A DNA stretch of 64,000 bases from Neoconidiobolus thromboides FSU 785 (Eukaryota; Entomophthoromycota; Entomophthoromycetes; Entomophthorales; Neoconidiobolaceae): contig MU626326.1 of NCBI GenBank assembly GCA_025603075.1, positions 1 through 64,000 of the forward strand, in the 5' to 3' direction. A program made the position numbers and the translations under genes. The notes under the pieces are model-generated. The model had not been told where the DNA came from, did no database searches, and was given only the letters and a program-made list of their open reading frames with translations. Positions 20,373 through 31,369 of this stretch are shown one piece after another. Numbering within the stretch: the first letter of the stretch is position 1; each line of letters begins with the position of its first letter.

Positions 20373-20471
20373 TGGGGATGTGTTTTTTTGTTTAAGAATT
20401 TTACTACAATCTTTCCACTCAAATAGCGCTTAAAAAATGGAAAAATAATGAAACTAAAAAAAACAGCCCCA
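20373..20471 (+). mobile_element. MITE copy 17 (parent B of the tandem duplication)
   Basis: TGGGGATGTGTTTTTTTG to AAACAGCCCCA, 99 bp, TA flanks. The left half is shared with the chimera; the right half (AATGAAACTAAAAAAAACAG) is its own. Confidence 0.9.
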
Positions 20472-21989
20472 TATATTGTTGTAAATTTACATACACCTTT
20501 AATGATTATTAAGTTTAAGTAACTATAGTAATATATAGGAATTATTGTACAAGTTTTAACTTTGTTTAGTTTTAATAAAGTTATCTATATTTAAAACAAT
20601 TAATCATGAGTGAAGAAAGTATCAGTTTTATTTTAGCTTTTTGATTATTAAAACTTTGAATATTAATAGCCCAATAAAAGCTAAACAAAATAAGCTAAGT
20701 TTCAATATGTAATAATTTATATACATCACTATTCATCGTTTGAATTTTGTAACTTTTCAAGATGCATATAAAATGTTATAAACTTTTTTTAAAACTTTTG
20801 ATATTCTACATCAGGGATTATGAAAGCTCAAAAGAGCCAATCAACCCCCAAGTAACTTTTCCAAAAGGGAAAGGCGAAAAGAGGTAAATTTCTTTGTTGG
20901 TTTTGTAAGATTAACAAATTTAAAGTTGAGTTAAACTTCCATTATTATTGTAAAAAGTTTATATTATAGTAAATTTTTGAATAACTGTGATTTCGGATAG
21001 AGAAGACCCGGATATATAGTTGCATATACTAAGAAAATTAAAACTATTCTTTGATTATTTTTTCAGCTTTAATTTATTCTACATCTAAGATGTAAAGGGG
21101 TTTATACACATACAACACAGAATCTTCCAAGTTAATTTGCTAACCTAACTTTATTTATAATCACTAATGAAACAATGTTGTTTGTGTTTAAAGCATGAAA
21201 CTTTTATTTAGCCACAGAGACTCTTTATAATAAATTAATGATAAACCGGCTGAAATAGAAGAAAATACTGCTTTAAAACTGCCATCAAGCAATAACCAGT
21301 TGCTATAAACCATTTAAACTTCGTATTAGATAGTTTGCGATTCAAAACAGTAAAATGAAAAAACCAAATAGATAACACAGAAGAAGACATTTAACAAGAT
21401 GCGATTTCGATTCACTCAATGATCGAGAGTCATACAAATCAGGGTGTATGCGGTTAAAAAGACATCATATTATCATTAAAGTTAAACTTTGTCTGTTATT
21501 TTATGTTCAACTTAGCTCAAAGTACTTTAATTGTCATCCATATCTTAATTTGTTTATTATAGCTTTGAACCCATTTCAGTACTAAGGGTAACATGTTTGG
21601 CACTATAACATTCTATCTATTTTCATTTAACAGAAAAACGATATACAACTGTAATATAGAATTCAGAAATTATTTTGGTGTCAATATTTGTTAAATAAGA
21701 TTTCATTCGAAAAATTAACTCGAATTATTCAAGCAAATGATACGGAATTACGTCAACTATTGAGGAGCATTGGAAAGAAATAAAATTCTCTGTAATTTTA
21801 TTAAATTTGCTTTCTTTAGATGATAAAAAGCAAAAATGATTATGTTTGATAATTTAAAAAGATTTAAAAGATTATTCACCACTAATATACAAACGAAACA
21901 CTTGACAAAAAACTGTCTTTAATACCTTGTGTTATTTATTTCGGTAGGCCTAGGATTAATTGTTTCAAATACAAAATTTATTTAAATTA
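20472..21989. other. AT-rich intergenic, nothing recognised
   Basis: About 1.5 kb. Short fragments around 20820-20890 and 21240-21450 are slightly richer in G+C but give no long frame, tRNA or repeat match. Confidence 0.45.
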
Positions 21990-22712
21990 TTAAGAATAAA
22001 CTTTTTCGCACTCAATAAACATAGCTTTTTTGCGGCAGACACGTCCTGGACATTTACAGAAGCTTTTAACATACTTGTTATCTTTACATTCATAATAACC
22101 TCCATCTTCAGCACAGAAACCAGTGCTTTGCTCACATTGAGTAGCACCTGGTTTACCTTCAGTATATCTAGTAATTGGAATAGAAGCAGTACCTTCGCAA
22201 GCTGGATCTACAGGAGGAGTTCTTCTTTCACATTCAATAAAGAGTGCCTTTTTGGTACAGAATCTATTTGGACACTTACAGAAATCTTTAACGTATTCAT
22301 TATTCTTACATATATAATAGTCACCATCTTGAGCACAGAAACCAGTACCTTCTTGACATTTCTTATCATCAGGCTTTCCAGCAACATACCTTGTGATTGG
22401 TAAAGATCCAGTAGATTCGCATACTGGATCGGTAGAATATTTTCTTTCACATTCAATGAACATGGCCTTTTTGGTACAGAATCTATTTGGACATGAGCAG
22501 GAACCTTTAACATATTTGTTATTCTTGCACTCATAATAGCCTCCATCTTGAGCACAGAAACCAGTGTTCTCAATACATTGAGTGGCATTTGGGTCACCAA
22601 GAGTATATCTTACAATTGGAATAGAGCCAGTAGAATCACATACTGGATCTGAAGCACTGATGACAGTAGATAAAAAAGAGAATAAAGTAATTGAAGCAAT
22701 ATTGGATTTCAT
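21990..22712 (-). CDS. Secreted protein with three 8-Cys modules (B)
   Basis: Intronless, 240 residues from the ATG at 22712. An in-frame ATG 45 nt upstream was set aside because the signal peptide (MKSNIASITLFSFLSTVISA) starts at 22712 and the extra part lies between it and the TATA box. Three modules of the family found at 14703-15296 follow almost head to tail with short linkers (KYST, RTPPVD). Each has eight Cys and the PI.RY, TGFCA.DG.YY.CK, YVK and KKA.FIEC motifs. The first module keeps IVRYTLG. The protein has no GPI signal. The sequence is highly similar to 14703-15296 at the DNA level in several modules, so recent duplication or gene conversion is likely. Confidence 0.85.
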   Translation of the reverse strand: MKSNIASITLFSFLSTVISASDPVCDSTGSIPIVRYTLGDPNATQCIENTGFCAQDGGYYECKNNKYVKGSCSCPNRFCTKKAMFIECERKYSTDPVCESTGSLPITRYVAGKPDDKKCQEGTGFCAQDGDYYICKNNEYVKDFCKCPNRFCTKKALFIECERRTPPVDPACEGTASIPITRYTEGKPGATQCEQSTGFCAEDGGYYECKDNKYVKSFCKCPGRVCRKKAMFIECEKVYS

Positions 22713-22746
22713 TTTTATTTTTTTTGAATATATTTTTCGTTGACAG

Positions 22747-22754
22747 CTTATATA
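22747..22754 (-). promoter_or_regulatory. TATA box of secreted gene B
   Basis: TATATAAG on the minus strand, about 35-40 bp upstream of the ATG at 22712. Confidence 0.55.
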
Positions 22755-23866
22755 CATTTAATTTATTCTTTAATAAACCTGTTTTATCAATTATTTAATA
22801 CATGTATCTGTTTTATTATATCACCAATTGTATTTTTAACTTTGAAAAAGCATAAAATTGCCTTTTTTATTTTTAGTGTAAAGGTATGACATTTCTTTAG
22901 TTATTTTTAAATTATACTTTTCAGCATGCATTGACTATTTGCTTTATAAATACAGTATTTTTCACACCTGTTTTGATGAACTTTCTATTTAATGATAAAA
23001 ATTATTAAACATTTAATTTGATTACTAAAAATAACTATAAGTTTATCGTATTTTATCTAATATAAATAATATTAATAAATTAAACCTTCAAAGCCTATAT
23101 AAAATATTGGTGATTTAATATTATATTTTCATAATTAAAGTGTCCAATTTATTCACTAGATCCATATCAATTAAAAACAAAGTGCTCAATTTTGATTCTC
23201 AGATTAGATAAATAAAACCTGGTTCTTCGCCTTTTCTAGCATGTATTTCTGAATGGGAAATCCTTTTCAAATAATAGATTCTTATTGTCTCCTTTTAGGT
23301 TGTACAAATTCAAAGCCGGGATAGCAACTATTGTTAGAAGGGCTTCTGATTTATTAATTGCTATATCTGAATATCCCTTGATTTTTTTATACTATTGCTA
23401 TTTTTATAAGTTTTGTTTATTTGTTCTTTTTGCTTCAATAGATAGAGCTACCTTTTGAACATATTCTTAAAGAAAATACAAGTGTTCAATAAAAACATCC
23501 ACTCAAAATATTGATATAATTTCATTGTTATATTACATTGACAAAATCACAAGACTTGTCTTGAATTTAAAAACTTAATATGGTTGAATTTGGCATCTAT
23601 AAAAACACCTTTATTGTTTTAAATTATTAAAAGTATTATATCGTTTTGACATTTTATATAAGGCACCCTTTGATTGTTTAATATCTTTTTAGGTACGTAT
23701 TTTAAAGAGTAATTTATAAACTGTAGTTAATTACTATAATTTCAATCACTATGATAATGCTATTGAAAACTCGAGAATAGGATTTTTTGTGTTTTCTAGG
23801 ATCAATTATTCTAAATAACACTGATATTCTTAAATATGAATGAAATAATATTTTATTTTTACTCAA
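22755..23866. other. Intergenic between secreted genes B and C
   Basis: AT-rich. A G+C-richer piece near 23220-23350 has no supported frame. No MITE copy seen. Confidence 0.45.
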
Positions 23867-24610
23867 TTAATATCCAAAATTAAACTTATATTTATCGACT
23901 TGACATTGAATGTTAGGACCATTTCTAGCACAAGAGCGACCAAAGCATTGGCAATATTCTTTTGTGTATTTGTTACCCTTGCATTGATAGTAAGTACCAT
24001 CTTCTTCATCACAGAAACCAGTACCTTCAACACACTTCCTATCATTAGGTTTACCAGGATGATATTTAATAGTATTAGTAGGTTCAGCACTTTCACACAG
24101 AGTATCTACTGGAAATAAGCGCTCACATTCAATAAACAAAGCCTTTTTAGCACAAATTCTATGTGGGCACTTACAAAAGCTTTTAATATATTTGCTATTT
24201 TTACATTCATAATAACCACCATCACCAGAGCAAAAACCAGTGTTTTCAACACATTTTTTATCTTCTGGTTTACCTTCCGAGTATCTAGTAATTGGTAAGG
24301 AACTATTTGTAAGACACTGTGGAGATATTAGTAATTTTTTTTCACATTCGATATACATAGCTTTTTTAGTACAATATCTGTCAGGACAACTACATTCTCC
24401 TCTAACGTATTTGTTGTTTTTGCATTCATAATATTCGCCTTTCTTACCACAGATTCCAGTACCTTCAACACATTTAGTATCGGTCGGTTTTCCAGCAGAG
24501 TATCTAATGATTGGGATGGAACTAAGGGTATCACATTGTGAGTTGTTAGTAGCATATACAAAGCTTGAGCAAGAAATGAATAAAGCAACGAAATTGATAT
24601 TAGCCAACAT
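23867..24610 (-). CDS. Secreted protein with three 8-Cys modules (C, most diverged)
   Basis: Intronless, 247 residues. A signal-like N-terminus (MLANINFVALFISCSSFVYA) is followed by three modules of the same family. Modules 1 and 2 keep all eight Cys (for example TGICGKKGEYYECK and PDRYCTKKAMYIEC). Module 3 keeps the Cys but changes the C-terminal core (CFGRSCARNGPNIQC) and the start (AEPTNTIKYHPG). This member is diverged from the pair at 14703 and 21990, so the family predates the most recent duplications. Function unknown. All three genes share strand and spacing within 10 kb. Confidence 0.85.
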   Translation of the reverse strand: MLANINFVALFISCSSFVYATNNSQCDTLSSIPIIRYSAGKPTDTKCVEGTGICGKKGEYYECKNNKYVRGECSCPDRYCTKKAMYIECEKKLLISPQCLTNSSLPITRYSEGKPEDKKCVENTGFCSGDGGYYECKNSKYIKSFCKCPHRICAKKALFIECERLFPVDTLCESAEPTNTIKYHPGKPNDRKCVEGTGFCDEEDGTYYQCKGNKYTKEYCQCFGRSCARNGPNIQCQVDKYKFNFGY

Positions 24611-25269
24611 ACTTTTTATTTTTAAATAAGTTGAATTCTATTTTTCTTCATTTTATACTTTTTCATTTTGACATATTGTCATGTTGACATTTTATTTGTC
24701 AAACAATCATGTCATTTATTAATATAATTAATTTATGGATAGTTGTAAATACATTTTAATTCTAACTTAATTAAGATAGCTCGCATAATTCTATGTTATT
24801 TTTATACATTATCATGCATGTCTATTTTTAGCTTTAATAGTGTAGTAATTTAAGCAAATTCAAACCTTTGAAATAGACAGTAGTGAATGTTATTGGAATA
24901 TTGAAAGAATTAAATAAGGTTAAAGTACAATATAAATATTATGAAAAGCTATTATAAAAAATGCACAAAAACTTATACCATATCTGCTTTAATTACTACC
25001 ATCTATGTGACATTAGTAAATGACGAGAAATAAACTTATTTTCTTATGATCATACTTTTATCAATTTAATATTTCTTAATTCCAAAACGGAACTATTATT
25101 ATGAAAGCAGTCATTGTTTAGTGTCATATAATTAAATTAATATAACAAATCCATTAAACCACTTTTTTATTTATTTTTAGATTTTTCATTTATGATATTA
25201 TAACACATAGTTTTAATAGCTTGATTTTTTTCATTAATTAATATGTGAAATACTTATTTTTTTAATTTA
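24611..25269. other. AT-rich intergenic; weak TATA near 24650
   Basis: TATAAAATG on the minus strand near 24645-24655 could serve secreted gene C. Nothing else recognised. Confidence 0.4.
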
Positions 25270-25500
25270 GGGAAACCCTGTAGTGTTTGTTCCATGAAAT
25301 GAAGTGAGTAAAAGATCTTAAGAAGGTGTAAAAGAAAACGAGGATATGTCTTTAAGTTTAAAAAGGGCATAAGAAGTAACAGGAACAGGGAGAGGGTCTA
25401 GGATAAGACTAACAAACTTGGAAGGTCATTTGTTGGATCTAAAGGGTTTTCAATGTGTTATGGTTACAAAGTCATTTATGATAAGGTGATAGTAGGAGTT
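25270..25500 (-). pseudogene. Decayed coding relic, unidentified
   Basis: A purine-rich, G+C-richer patch. One minus-strand frame stays protein-like for about 75 codons (for example LILDPLPVPVTSYALF) apart from two TGA codons. I cannot identify it. It resembles the orphan frame at 12831-13085 only in composition. Confidence 0.3.
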
Positions 25501-25596
25501 GGAAAAATTGATATATTGGATTTATTTTTAAAGTTATAATTTTTATTAAAAAATACTATACATATCTTTTCTAGTCCAATTCTTTTATTTCTTTAA

Positions 25597-25685
25597 CGGG
25601 GATGTTTTTGGTTTTATCACTTTTTCTATCTTTTAACTGGTATTTGAGTGGAAAAAATATTGATAAATTCTTATATGTATCCCCA
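25597..25685 (-). mobile_element. MITE copy 18 (short subfamily)
   Basis: CGGGGATGTTTTTGG to TATGTATCCCCA, 89 bp, with core AACTGGTATTTGAGTGG. It shares this core and its length with the copy at 27556. It lies 73 bp upstream of a tRNA-Tyr gene. Confidence 0.8.
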
Positions 25686-25758
25686 ATAGAAATTTATAAT
25701 GTAAAGTAAACCAATATTTTATTTATTCAAAATAATGAAAAAGAGTATTAATAAGAAT

Positions 25759-25842
25759 CTCACCTTAGCTCAGTTGGAAGAGCGATGGACTGTAAATTTA
25801 ATAGCAATCCATCGGTCCCTGGTTCGATCCCGGGAGGTGAGA
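25759..25842 (+). tRNA. tRNA-Tyr (GTA), 11-nt intron
   Basis: The cloverleaf is complete. Acceptor CTCACCT pairs with AGGTGAG, D arm is GCTC...GAGC, anticodon stem ATGGA pairs with TCCAT, and the T arm contains TTCGATC. The anticodon GTA is at 25792-25794. The intron ATTTAATAGCA (25796-25806) follows position 37, the usual place. T-rich sequence follows as a Pol III terminator. Identical copies lie at 27694 and 34897. Confidence 0.97.
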
Positions 25843-25930
25843 TGTTTTTATCCAGGATCTATTTTTAGATTCTTCTATAGTAATAACTAATAATAAATAT
25901 AACAATAAAAATTTCAACTCTTTTATTTAA

Positions 25931-26804
25931 TTAAACTAAAAATTCTTGGGTATATTCTTGACGGTATGGATTATCATCAGCTGGTCTAATAATTTTATTA
26001 CTAAATTTCTTTTTAATAACATTTAATAACAATTACCTGTTAATAGGTGTCCACTTTGGCAACTAAAAAAGGGATCATATTAACATATTTATAAAAATTA
26101 TCAATATTATTAGACTTACATCTTTAAATAATCTCATAGCTTTAGTAAAATTCTTAGAATCCGGGGTGAAGCGATGATAAATACCAGCAGGCTAAAAGAA
26201 ATTATGTTAATACCTTAATAAAAAGATGAGTGTTGGAATTTTAAATTTACCAAAACAATTAAATCATATGGATTTAAAGCAATACGAATCCATTGATCTT
26301 TTTTATCTAATTAAATATTAATAATTGTAGCTAATATAAAAACAGTATGCATTATTTTACCTCGAACATCAAAATAACCCGAACCTTCTAATATTAATCG
26401 AATTTCTTCGTCTTCATGAATATGTCTAATAACAGTTGAGTTAAATCCAAAATAAACTATGGAAATTCCACTTACTCCTCAAAAAAGATTTTAAGTTTCT
26501 CCTCGTAACTAGCGCCAAAATTAGCTGGTGATATATTAACCTTTTAGAAATGGATTGTTATTATCACTCAAAATTTCAAATTCTTATAATAAAAGATAAA
26601 ACTTACTACATCATGATTCTTATACTCTCTTTTATCAGCAAATTCTTTGACTTGTTGATTTAAATCTTTCTTTTCATCTAACTGATAATATTCTACTCCA
26701 ACTTCTTTTAAAGTGATTAAATCCACTTCACGATTGGGTGCAAATTTATGTTCGGCTGATGGGTTATCAATATCCACTTCTGAATTGTAATAATATGCAT
26801 GCAT
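25931..26804 (-). CDS. ADI1: Acireductone dioxygenase
   Basis: Seven exons: 26804-26607, 26540-26476, 26425-26361, 26306-26251, 26191-26120, 26062-26037 and 25985-25931, giving 178 residues, almost the size of yeast Adi1. It oxidises acireductone in the methionine salvage pathway using Fe(II) (or Ni in an off-pathway form). The cupin metal site is intact: [16 protein letters not shown] supplies two His and a Glu, and PAGIYHRF the third His. Other family motifs are [19 protein letters not shown] and [10 protein letters not shown]. All introns are GT...AG and about 50-70 nt. This is the most intron-dense gene here. MTHFR at 31370 serves the same pathway. Confidence 0.93.
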
Positions 26805-26977
26805 GTTTTGAAAAATAAGAAAATGAATTAAAAGATAAGATTTGTGATAAGATTGAGATTTTAATGTCTAAAAAAATGAATTTTCAAGAAATTCTCAATG
26901 AAAATGACGTGATTGTTTTATTAAATCCTTGTTTTCATGAATGTTATTAGTAATACTCGCTATTGTTTTTTGATATA

Positions 26978-27077
26978 TGAGGATGTATTTTTGTGTTTAA
27001 GAATTTTACTAACAAATTTTCCACTCAAATAGTACTTAAAAAACGGAAAAATAATGAAATCAAAAAAAACAGCCCCA
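26978..27077 (+). mobile_element. MITE copy 19
   Basis: TGAGGATGTATTTTTGTG to AAACAGCCCCA, 100 bp, TA flanks. It lies about 170 bp upstream of the ADI1 start and could touch its promoter. Confidence 0.88.
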
Positions 27078-27555
27078 TATAACGCTCAATATGAATTTAA
27101 TATATCAATGATAGGGAAATTAGAAGAAATAAAAAAGGCTATTAAAATCACAGCTTATTATTATTTTTAAATTATGAAAGTTTGATCTATTTCTCTTATA
27201 ATACTGTACTATTTTTAACAAATAATTCAAAAAGGATTCATTAACTTAACAAATAGCTTTTGTCATTTTAAAAGCTTATTTATTTTATTCTTTCAATTAA
27301 GTATTAATTAATATATAATATATATAAACATAAATTTGATGATTAGATTAATGCAAATATTTTATTCACAATTTTAAAATAGTTTACAAATAATAATAAG
27401 ACAGATATACTAATGTAACTTTTAATAATTATGTATTTTAATTATTGAAAATAAAAATTTATAAAACTTGTTGTTTATTACATTATTTAACATTAAATTC
27501 AAAAAGCTAAAAACCATTTAGTTAGCTATAATAAGATATCAAGTAAAAAATAATA
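27078..27555. other. AT-rich intergenic, nothing recognised
   Basis: No supported feature between the two MITEs. Confidence 0.5.
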
Positions 27556-27645
27556 TGAGGTGTTTTTTGATTTTATCACTTTTTCTATCTTTTAACTGGT
27601 ATTTGAGTGGAAAAATTATTGATAGATTCTTAAATGCATTTCCCA
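27556..27645 (-). mobile_element. MITE copy 20 (short subfamily)
   Basis: TGAGGTGTTTTTTGA to ATGCATTTCCCA, 90 bp, with core AACTGGTATTTGAGTGG as in copy 18. It lies 48 bp from the 3' end of the second tRNA-Tyr. Confidence 0.8.
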
Positions 27646-27693
27646 TATAGTAAGAATGGATGAAAAAATTAGCATTTAGTCTGCCATTGTATA

Positions 27694-27777
27694 TCTCACC
27701 TCCCGGGATCGAACCAGGGACCGATGGATTGCTATTAAATTTACAGTCCATCGCTCTTCCAACTGAGCTAAGGTGAG
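27694..27777 (-). tRNA. tRNA-Tyr (GTA), 11-nt intron, copy 2
   Basis: Same 84-nt sequence as the gene at 25759, including the intron, on the opposite strand. Flanks differ, so it is a dispersed copy. Confidence 0.97.
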
Positions 27778-28164
27778 ATTCTTGTCTTCTATAATTGAAA
27801 AGCATTTTAAATATATATTTAATATTTTTAAGAAATGTGTCAAATGAATTAATAAATATCAATGATGTGGTTTTTAATCTATTATTGATTGATTGATTAG
27901 TTAATATTATTAATTAAACTAGATATATATTATAGATTTTAAGCGGTTGATTTTAATATTAAAATCATTAACATTATTTGTTGATGTATTAATCAAGTCA
28001 CAACCATTGTTTTATTGCTTGATTACATTAAAAAAATTCATAAATTTTGCACAAAATAACCTTGGATTAACCCCAACTTTTAATTATCATAAACATTCCA
28101 ACTGAAATCGGCTTTCAATCTTTCGATAAAAGTTTAACTTTTATAATAAGCTTCTTTTAAAAAA
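27778..28164. promoter_or_regulatory. Upstream region of the ion transporter gene
   Basis: 387 bp of AT-rich sequence between tRNA-Tyr and the transporter start. CCTTGGATTAACCCC near 28060 is the only G+C-richer stretch. No box was assigned. Confidence 0.3.
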
Positions 28165-30256
28165 ATGTTTGAGTTAGATGTTTACAATGCCAGCTATACT
28201 TATCGAGATTTAGAAACTTGGTTTGCTTTATTAACTTTTTTGTTTTGTTGGGCTTTATTTGCTAAAAATTGGCCTCAACTTCCGGTGGGTAGAACAGCGG
28301 CTGCTTTACTTGGTGGGTCTCTAATGGTGACTTTAAAAGTAATTACAGCTGTTGAGGCTTTTTCTTCCATCTCAGGTGGGACTATGTTATTATTAATTGG
28401 TCTAATGATTATACTGGCTAAAATGGAGGAAAAGGTAAGTAAAATTCCATTCTTTTATTAAAATACTCCATGTCATTGAAGAAAAAAATATTGATCAATG
28501 TTATTAAAAATAATAGGGAATAACTGGACCATTAAGGAAGTTGTTATTAATTGGAAATCCAAGTCCTAGAATATTTTTAGTAAGAGTTTCTTTATGTTCT
28601 GCTTTTTTAGGTGCAACAATAATGAATGATGGGGCTGCCATATTTTTAACTTCCGTAGTTATGGATATTGCTGATGAATATGGGTTATTGTTAGAGCCTT
28701 ATGCTTTAGCGGTGGTAAGTTATTTTAAATAGAATAGAATAATTATTTTAAATAATAAAATAATGAATTAATTTCAATTTATAAAAGGCCACATCGGCGA
28801 ATATTGGATCTGCTGCTACTGTGTTGGGTAACCCTAAAAACATGTTGGTTGTCGAAAAAGTACCAGGATTAGACTTTTTAACCTTTTCAAGGAAAATGGG
28901 ACCACCTTCAGTTATTTGCACATTAATTAATACGGTGTTTTTAGTATTATATTATTGGGATGATTTAGATAGTTTACCATTATTACCAGAAAAAGTAGAC
29001 AAAAATTTACAAGATGAAGAACTAGACGACGATGTTGCTAGAATGGAGCAAGAGTATTTAGCTAGTAAATCAAATTTACAAGATGAAGAATATCCACCAT
29101 TGGCTTATCTAATTAACGAAGATACTCCATTAACTAATAATAGTAATAATAACAACGGTGCTTTTTGTGATCAAATAACAGAAACTCCTAGAAGATATGA
29201 AACAAGTACATTTGATTCCTACAAATCAACTAGTCATTTTTTTAAAGTTAATGAAGATACAATATCCGATCATCAATCTATTATGTCACCTGCTTTATCC
29301 TTTTTTGATTTAGATGAGTTGGAATTAAATAATATACCAAAATATAAATGGCCAACACAAGCTAGTATTAATAATAATCAACATAATATGGATACAATAC
29401 AATCTTACTTTAGTTATCCTAACTCAACTATACATCCAAAAGATATATTACCATTTACACTTAATCAAATTCAAGCTAATAGAAATAATTCATTACAATC
29501 AAGTAAACAAATGTTACTTATTGATTTTATTAAATATAATTATAAAGATATATTAATCGGATTTACATTAATCTTTATGTATACTGGATTCATATTGAAA
29601 TGGAATTTGGGATTTACTTGTTTAACAAGTGCCATGATTATATTGTTTATAGATAATAAAGATGCTTCGTCTATTATTAATGAGCATATCAATTGGTCCT
29701 TATTATCATATTTATTTGGAGTGTTTTCATTATTATGCGGAGTATCAAAAACCCCATTACCTGGTGATTTATTTCAAAAATTTGCGCCACTAATTAATCC
29801 AAAAGTACCTAATTTAAAAGTATCTACTATTGCTTTTTCAGGTTTAGTGATTTTATTATCTTTTGTATTTACTTCCATTCCAACTGTATTGTTGATTAGT
29901 CCTTATATTCCTTTATTAAATGATCCTATATTTAAAAGAAATGCTTGGTATTTATTAGCTTGGTCAGTCACTTTATGTGGTAATTTGACTGCTTTTGGAT
30001 CTGTAGCTGGGCTAATTGTTTCGGTAAGATAAATTCATTTTATTTTATTTTATTTATATAATAACTAATTCGATTTTTATTTTACTATTAGGAAATTTGT
30101 AAAGATTATTGTATTGAAGATAAAGATAATTCTAAAATAAGACGTAAAAGACCTAATCAATGGATTGGTGAATTAATTGTTTGGTCTAAATTTACACTTT
30201 GGTCAACTATTATTTTATTAATCATTGGTGCTTTTTATATTGTTTATGAAATCTAG
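28165..30256 (+). CDS. ArsB/NhaD (ion transporter superfamily) permease
   Basis: Four exons: 28165-28434, 28517-28714, 28788-30023 and 30092-30256, giving 622 residues. The protein is polytopic, with a half-repeat before and after a central hydrophilic loop of about 130 residues (roughly 230-370) rich in Asn, Ser, Asp and Glu. Family-like signatures are GATIMNDGAAIFLTSVV and ATSANIGSAATVLGNPKNM in the first half and LTAFGSVAGLIV in the second. These match the paired helix-break motifs of ArsB, NhaD and the Lsi2/OCA2-like transporters. The substrate (arsenite, silicate, other anion or Na+/H+) cannot be told from sequence. The last segment (WSTIILLIIGAFYIVYE) is a membrane helix. Confidence 0.8.
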
Positions 30257-31369
30257 ATTGATGTTCATCTTTTATATGTGATTTTTTTACTTTAATAATT
30301 TAGCTGTACCCTTTTTTTGAAACATATTTTTTATTTTCTTTTTCTTTTTAATGGCTTTTTGTATATTTTTTTCAAATTACTAAATATAGTTTAGTTATTA
30401 AAGTTATATATTATATATTGGTATCTTATGTATAATATTTTATGTATCATGTTGACTATTATTTAGAACTATGGATTATTGTTCTGTATAAAAGAACTAT
30501 AATAAATTAGTAATTGAAGTATTTAAAATTACGATATTATTAAATAAACTTAATATTGTATAAATGATAATGATACATAAAAGACACATTATTTTTTAAT
30601 ATATCTTTTAGGATAATGCATTAATTTATGATGATTTCATCAAGTTGTAAAAATGAGTAATATTGAATGAAATTTAATTCAACACTTTTAATAAAAAATC
30701 TATATTTTAAACATTAATGATTACATTGAGTTTTAAACTATAGAAGATAATTTTAATGGTACCACTTGAATATAAGCCAACTAACTCATTTATAGCCTAT
30801 TTTATTAACTTATTTTAAGTATCTAAAACATATTGATTTTCAAATCAACAACTGCCAACAATACAAAAAAAGTTAATATTTATCATAGCACCTTGGTTAA
30901 CTGATCATATGGAAAATACTATCGCTCTCAAAAAATAGTGATTTTTCCAATTAAGGAAATTCATCTGCTAATTAGTCCAACTACACAGATTTTTTATTCA
31001 AAACTTATAAATCCCCCTAAGCACATCATAATTGATAAAAATTTCTAATTTATGGCGAGGATTGCACCATCGATTAGATGATTGGATGGCTGCTAATTTG
31101 ACATACTAGGAGGATTAAAAAGGGCTAAAATATTTAATAGCATACAACAAGAGTATAGAATATGATTGGATTAAAAGTTTAAAAGTCATTCAATTTTCAA
31201 AGATAAGGAAAAAAACAAAAAAACAAAATGTTTGAAATTTCTAACATAGCATTAAAAAAAGTATATAAATAGATAGAAATATAATGAATGATAGAAAAAA
31301 AATTGAATATAAATTATTATTGCTTATTTTATTAATATCTATTACACTAAAATAAAATAAAGTTAAATT
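30257..31369. other. 1.1-kb intergenic upstream of MTHFR
   Basis: AT-rich. A TATATAAATAG box lies near 31261-31272, about 100 bp upstream of the MTHFR start and plausible as its TATA box. No gene or repeat copy. Confidence 0.45.

Larger units (their letters stand above)
18593..20420. repeat. Tandem duplication, unit 2 (1,828 bp)
   Basis: Second copy of the unit, virtually identical to 16765-18592. It includes copies of the MITEs and the LTR-like repeat. Confidence 0.92.

Noticed and set aside
16716-20471. CRISPR-like or satellite array
   Set aside because: Two large units with unequal contents, explained fully by one tandem duplication bordered by MITEs.
27539-27862. 107-residue frame on the minus strand
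   Set aside because: It runs through tRNA-Tyr and a MITE, so it is accidental.
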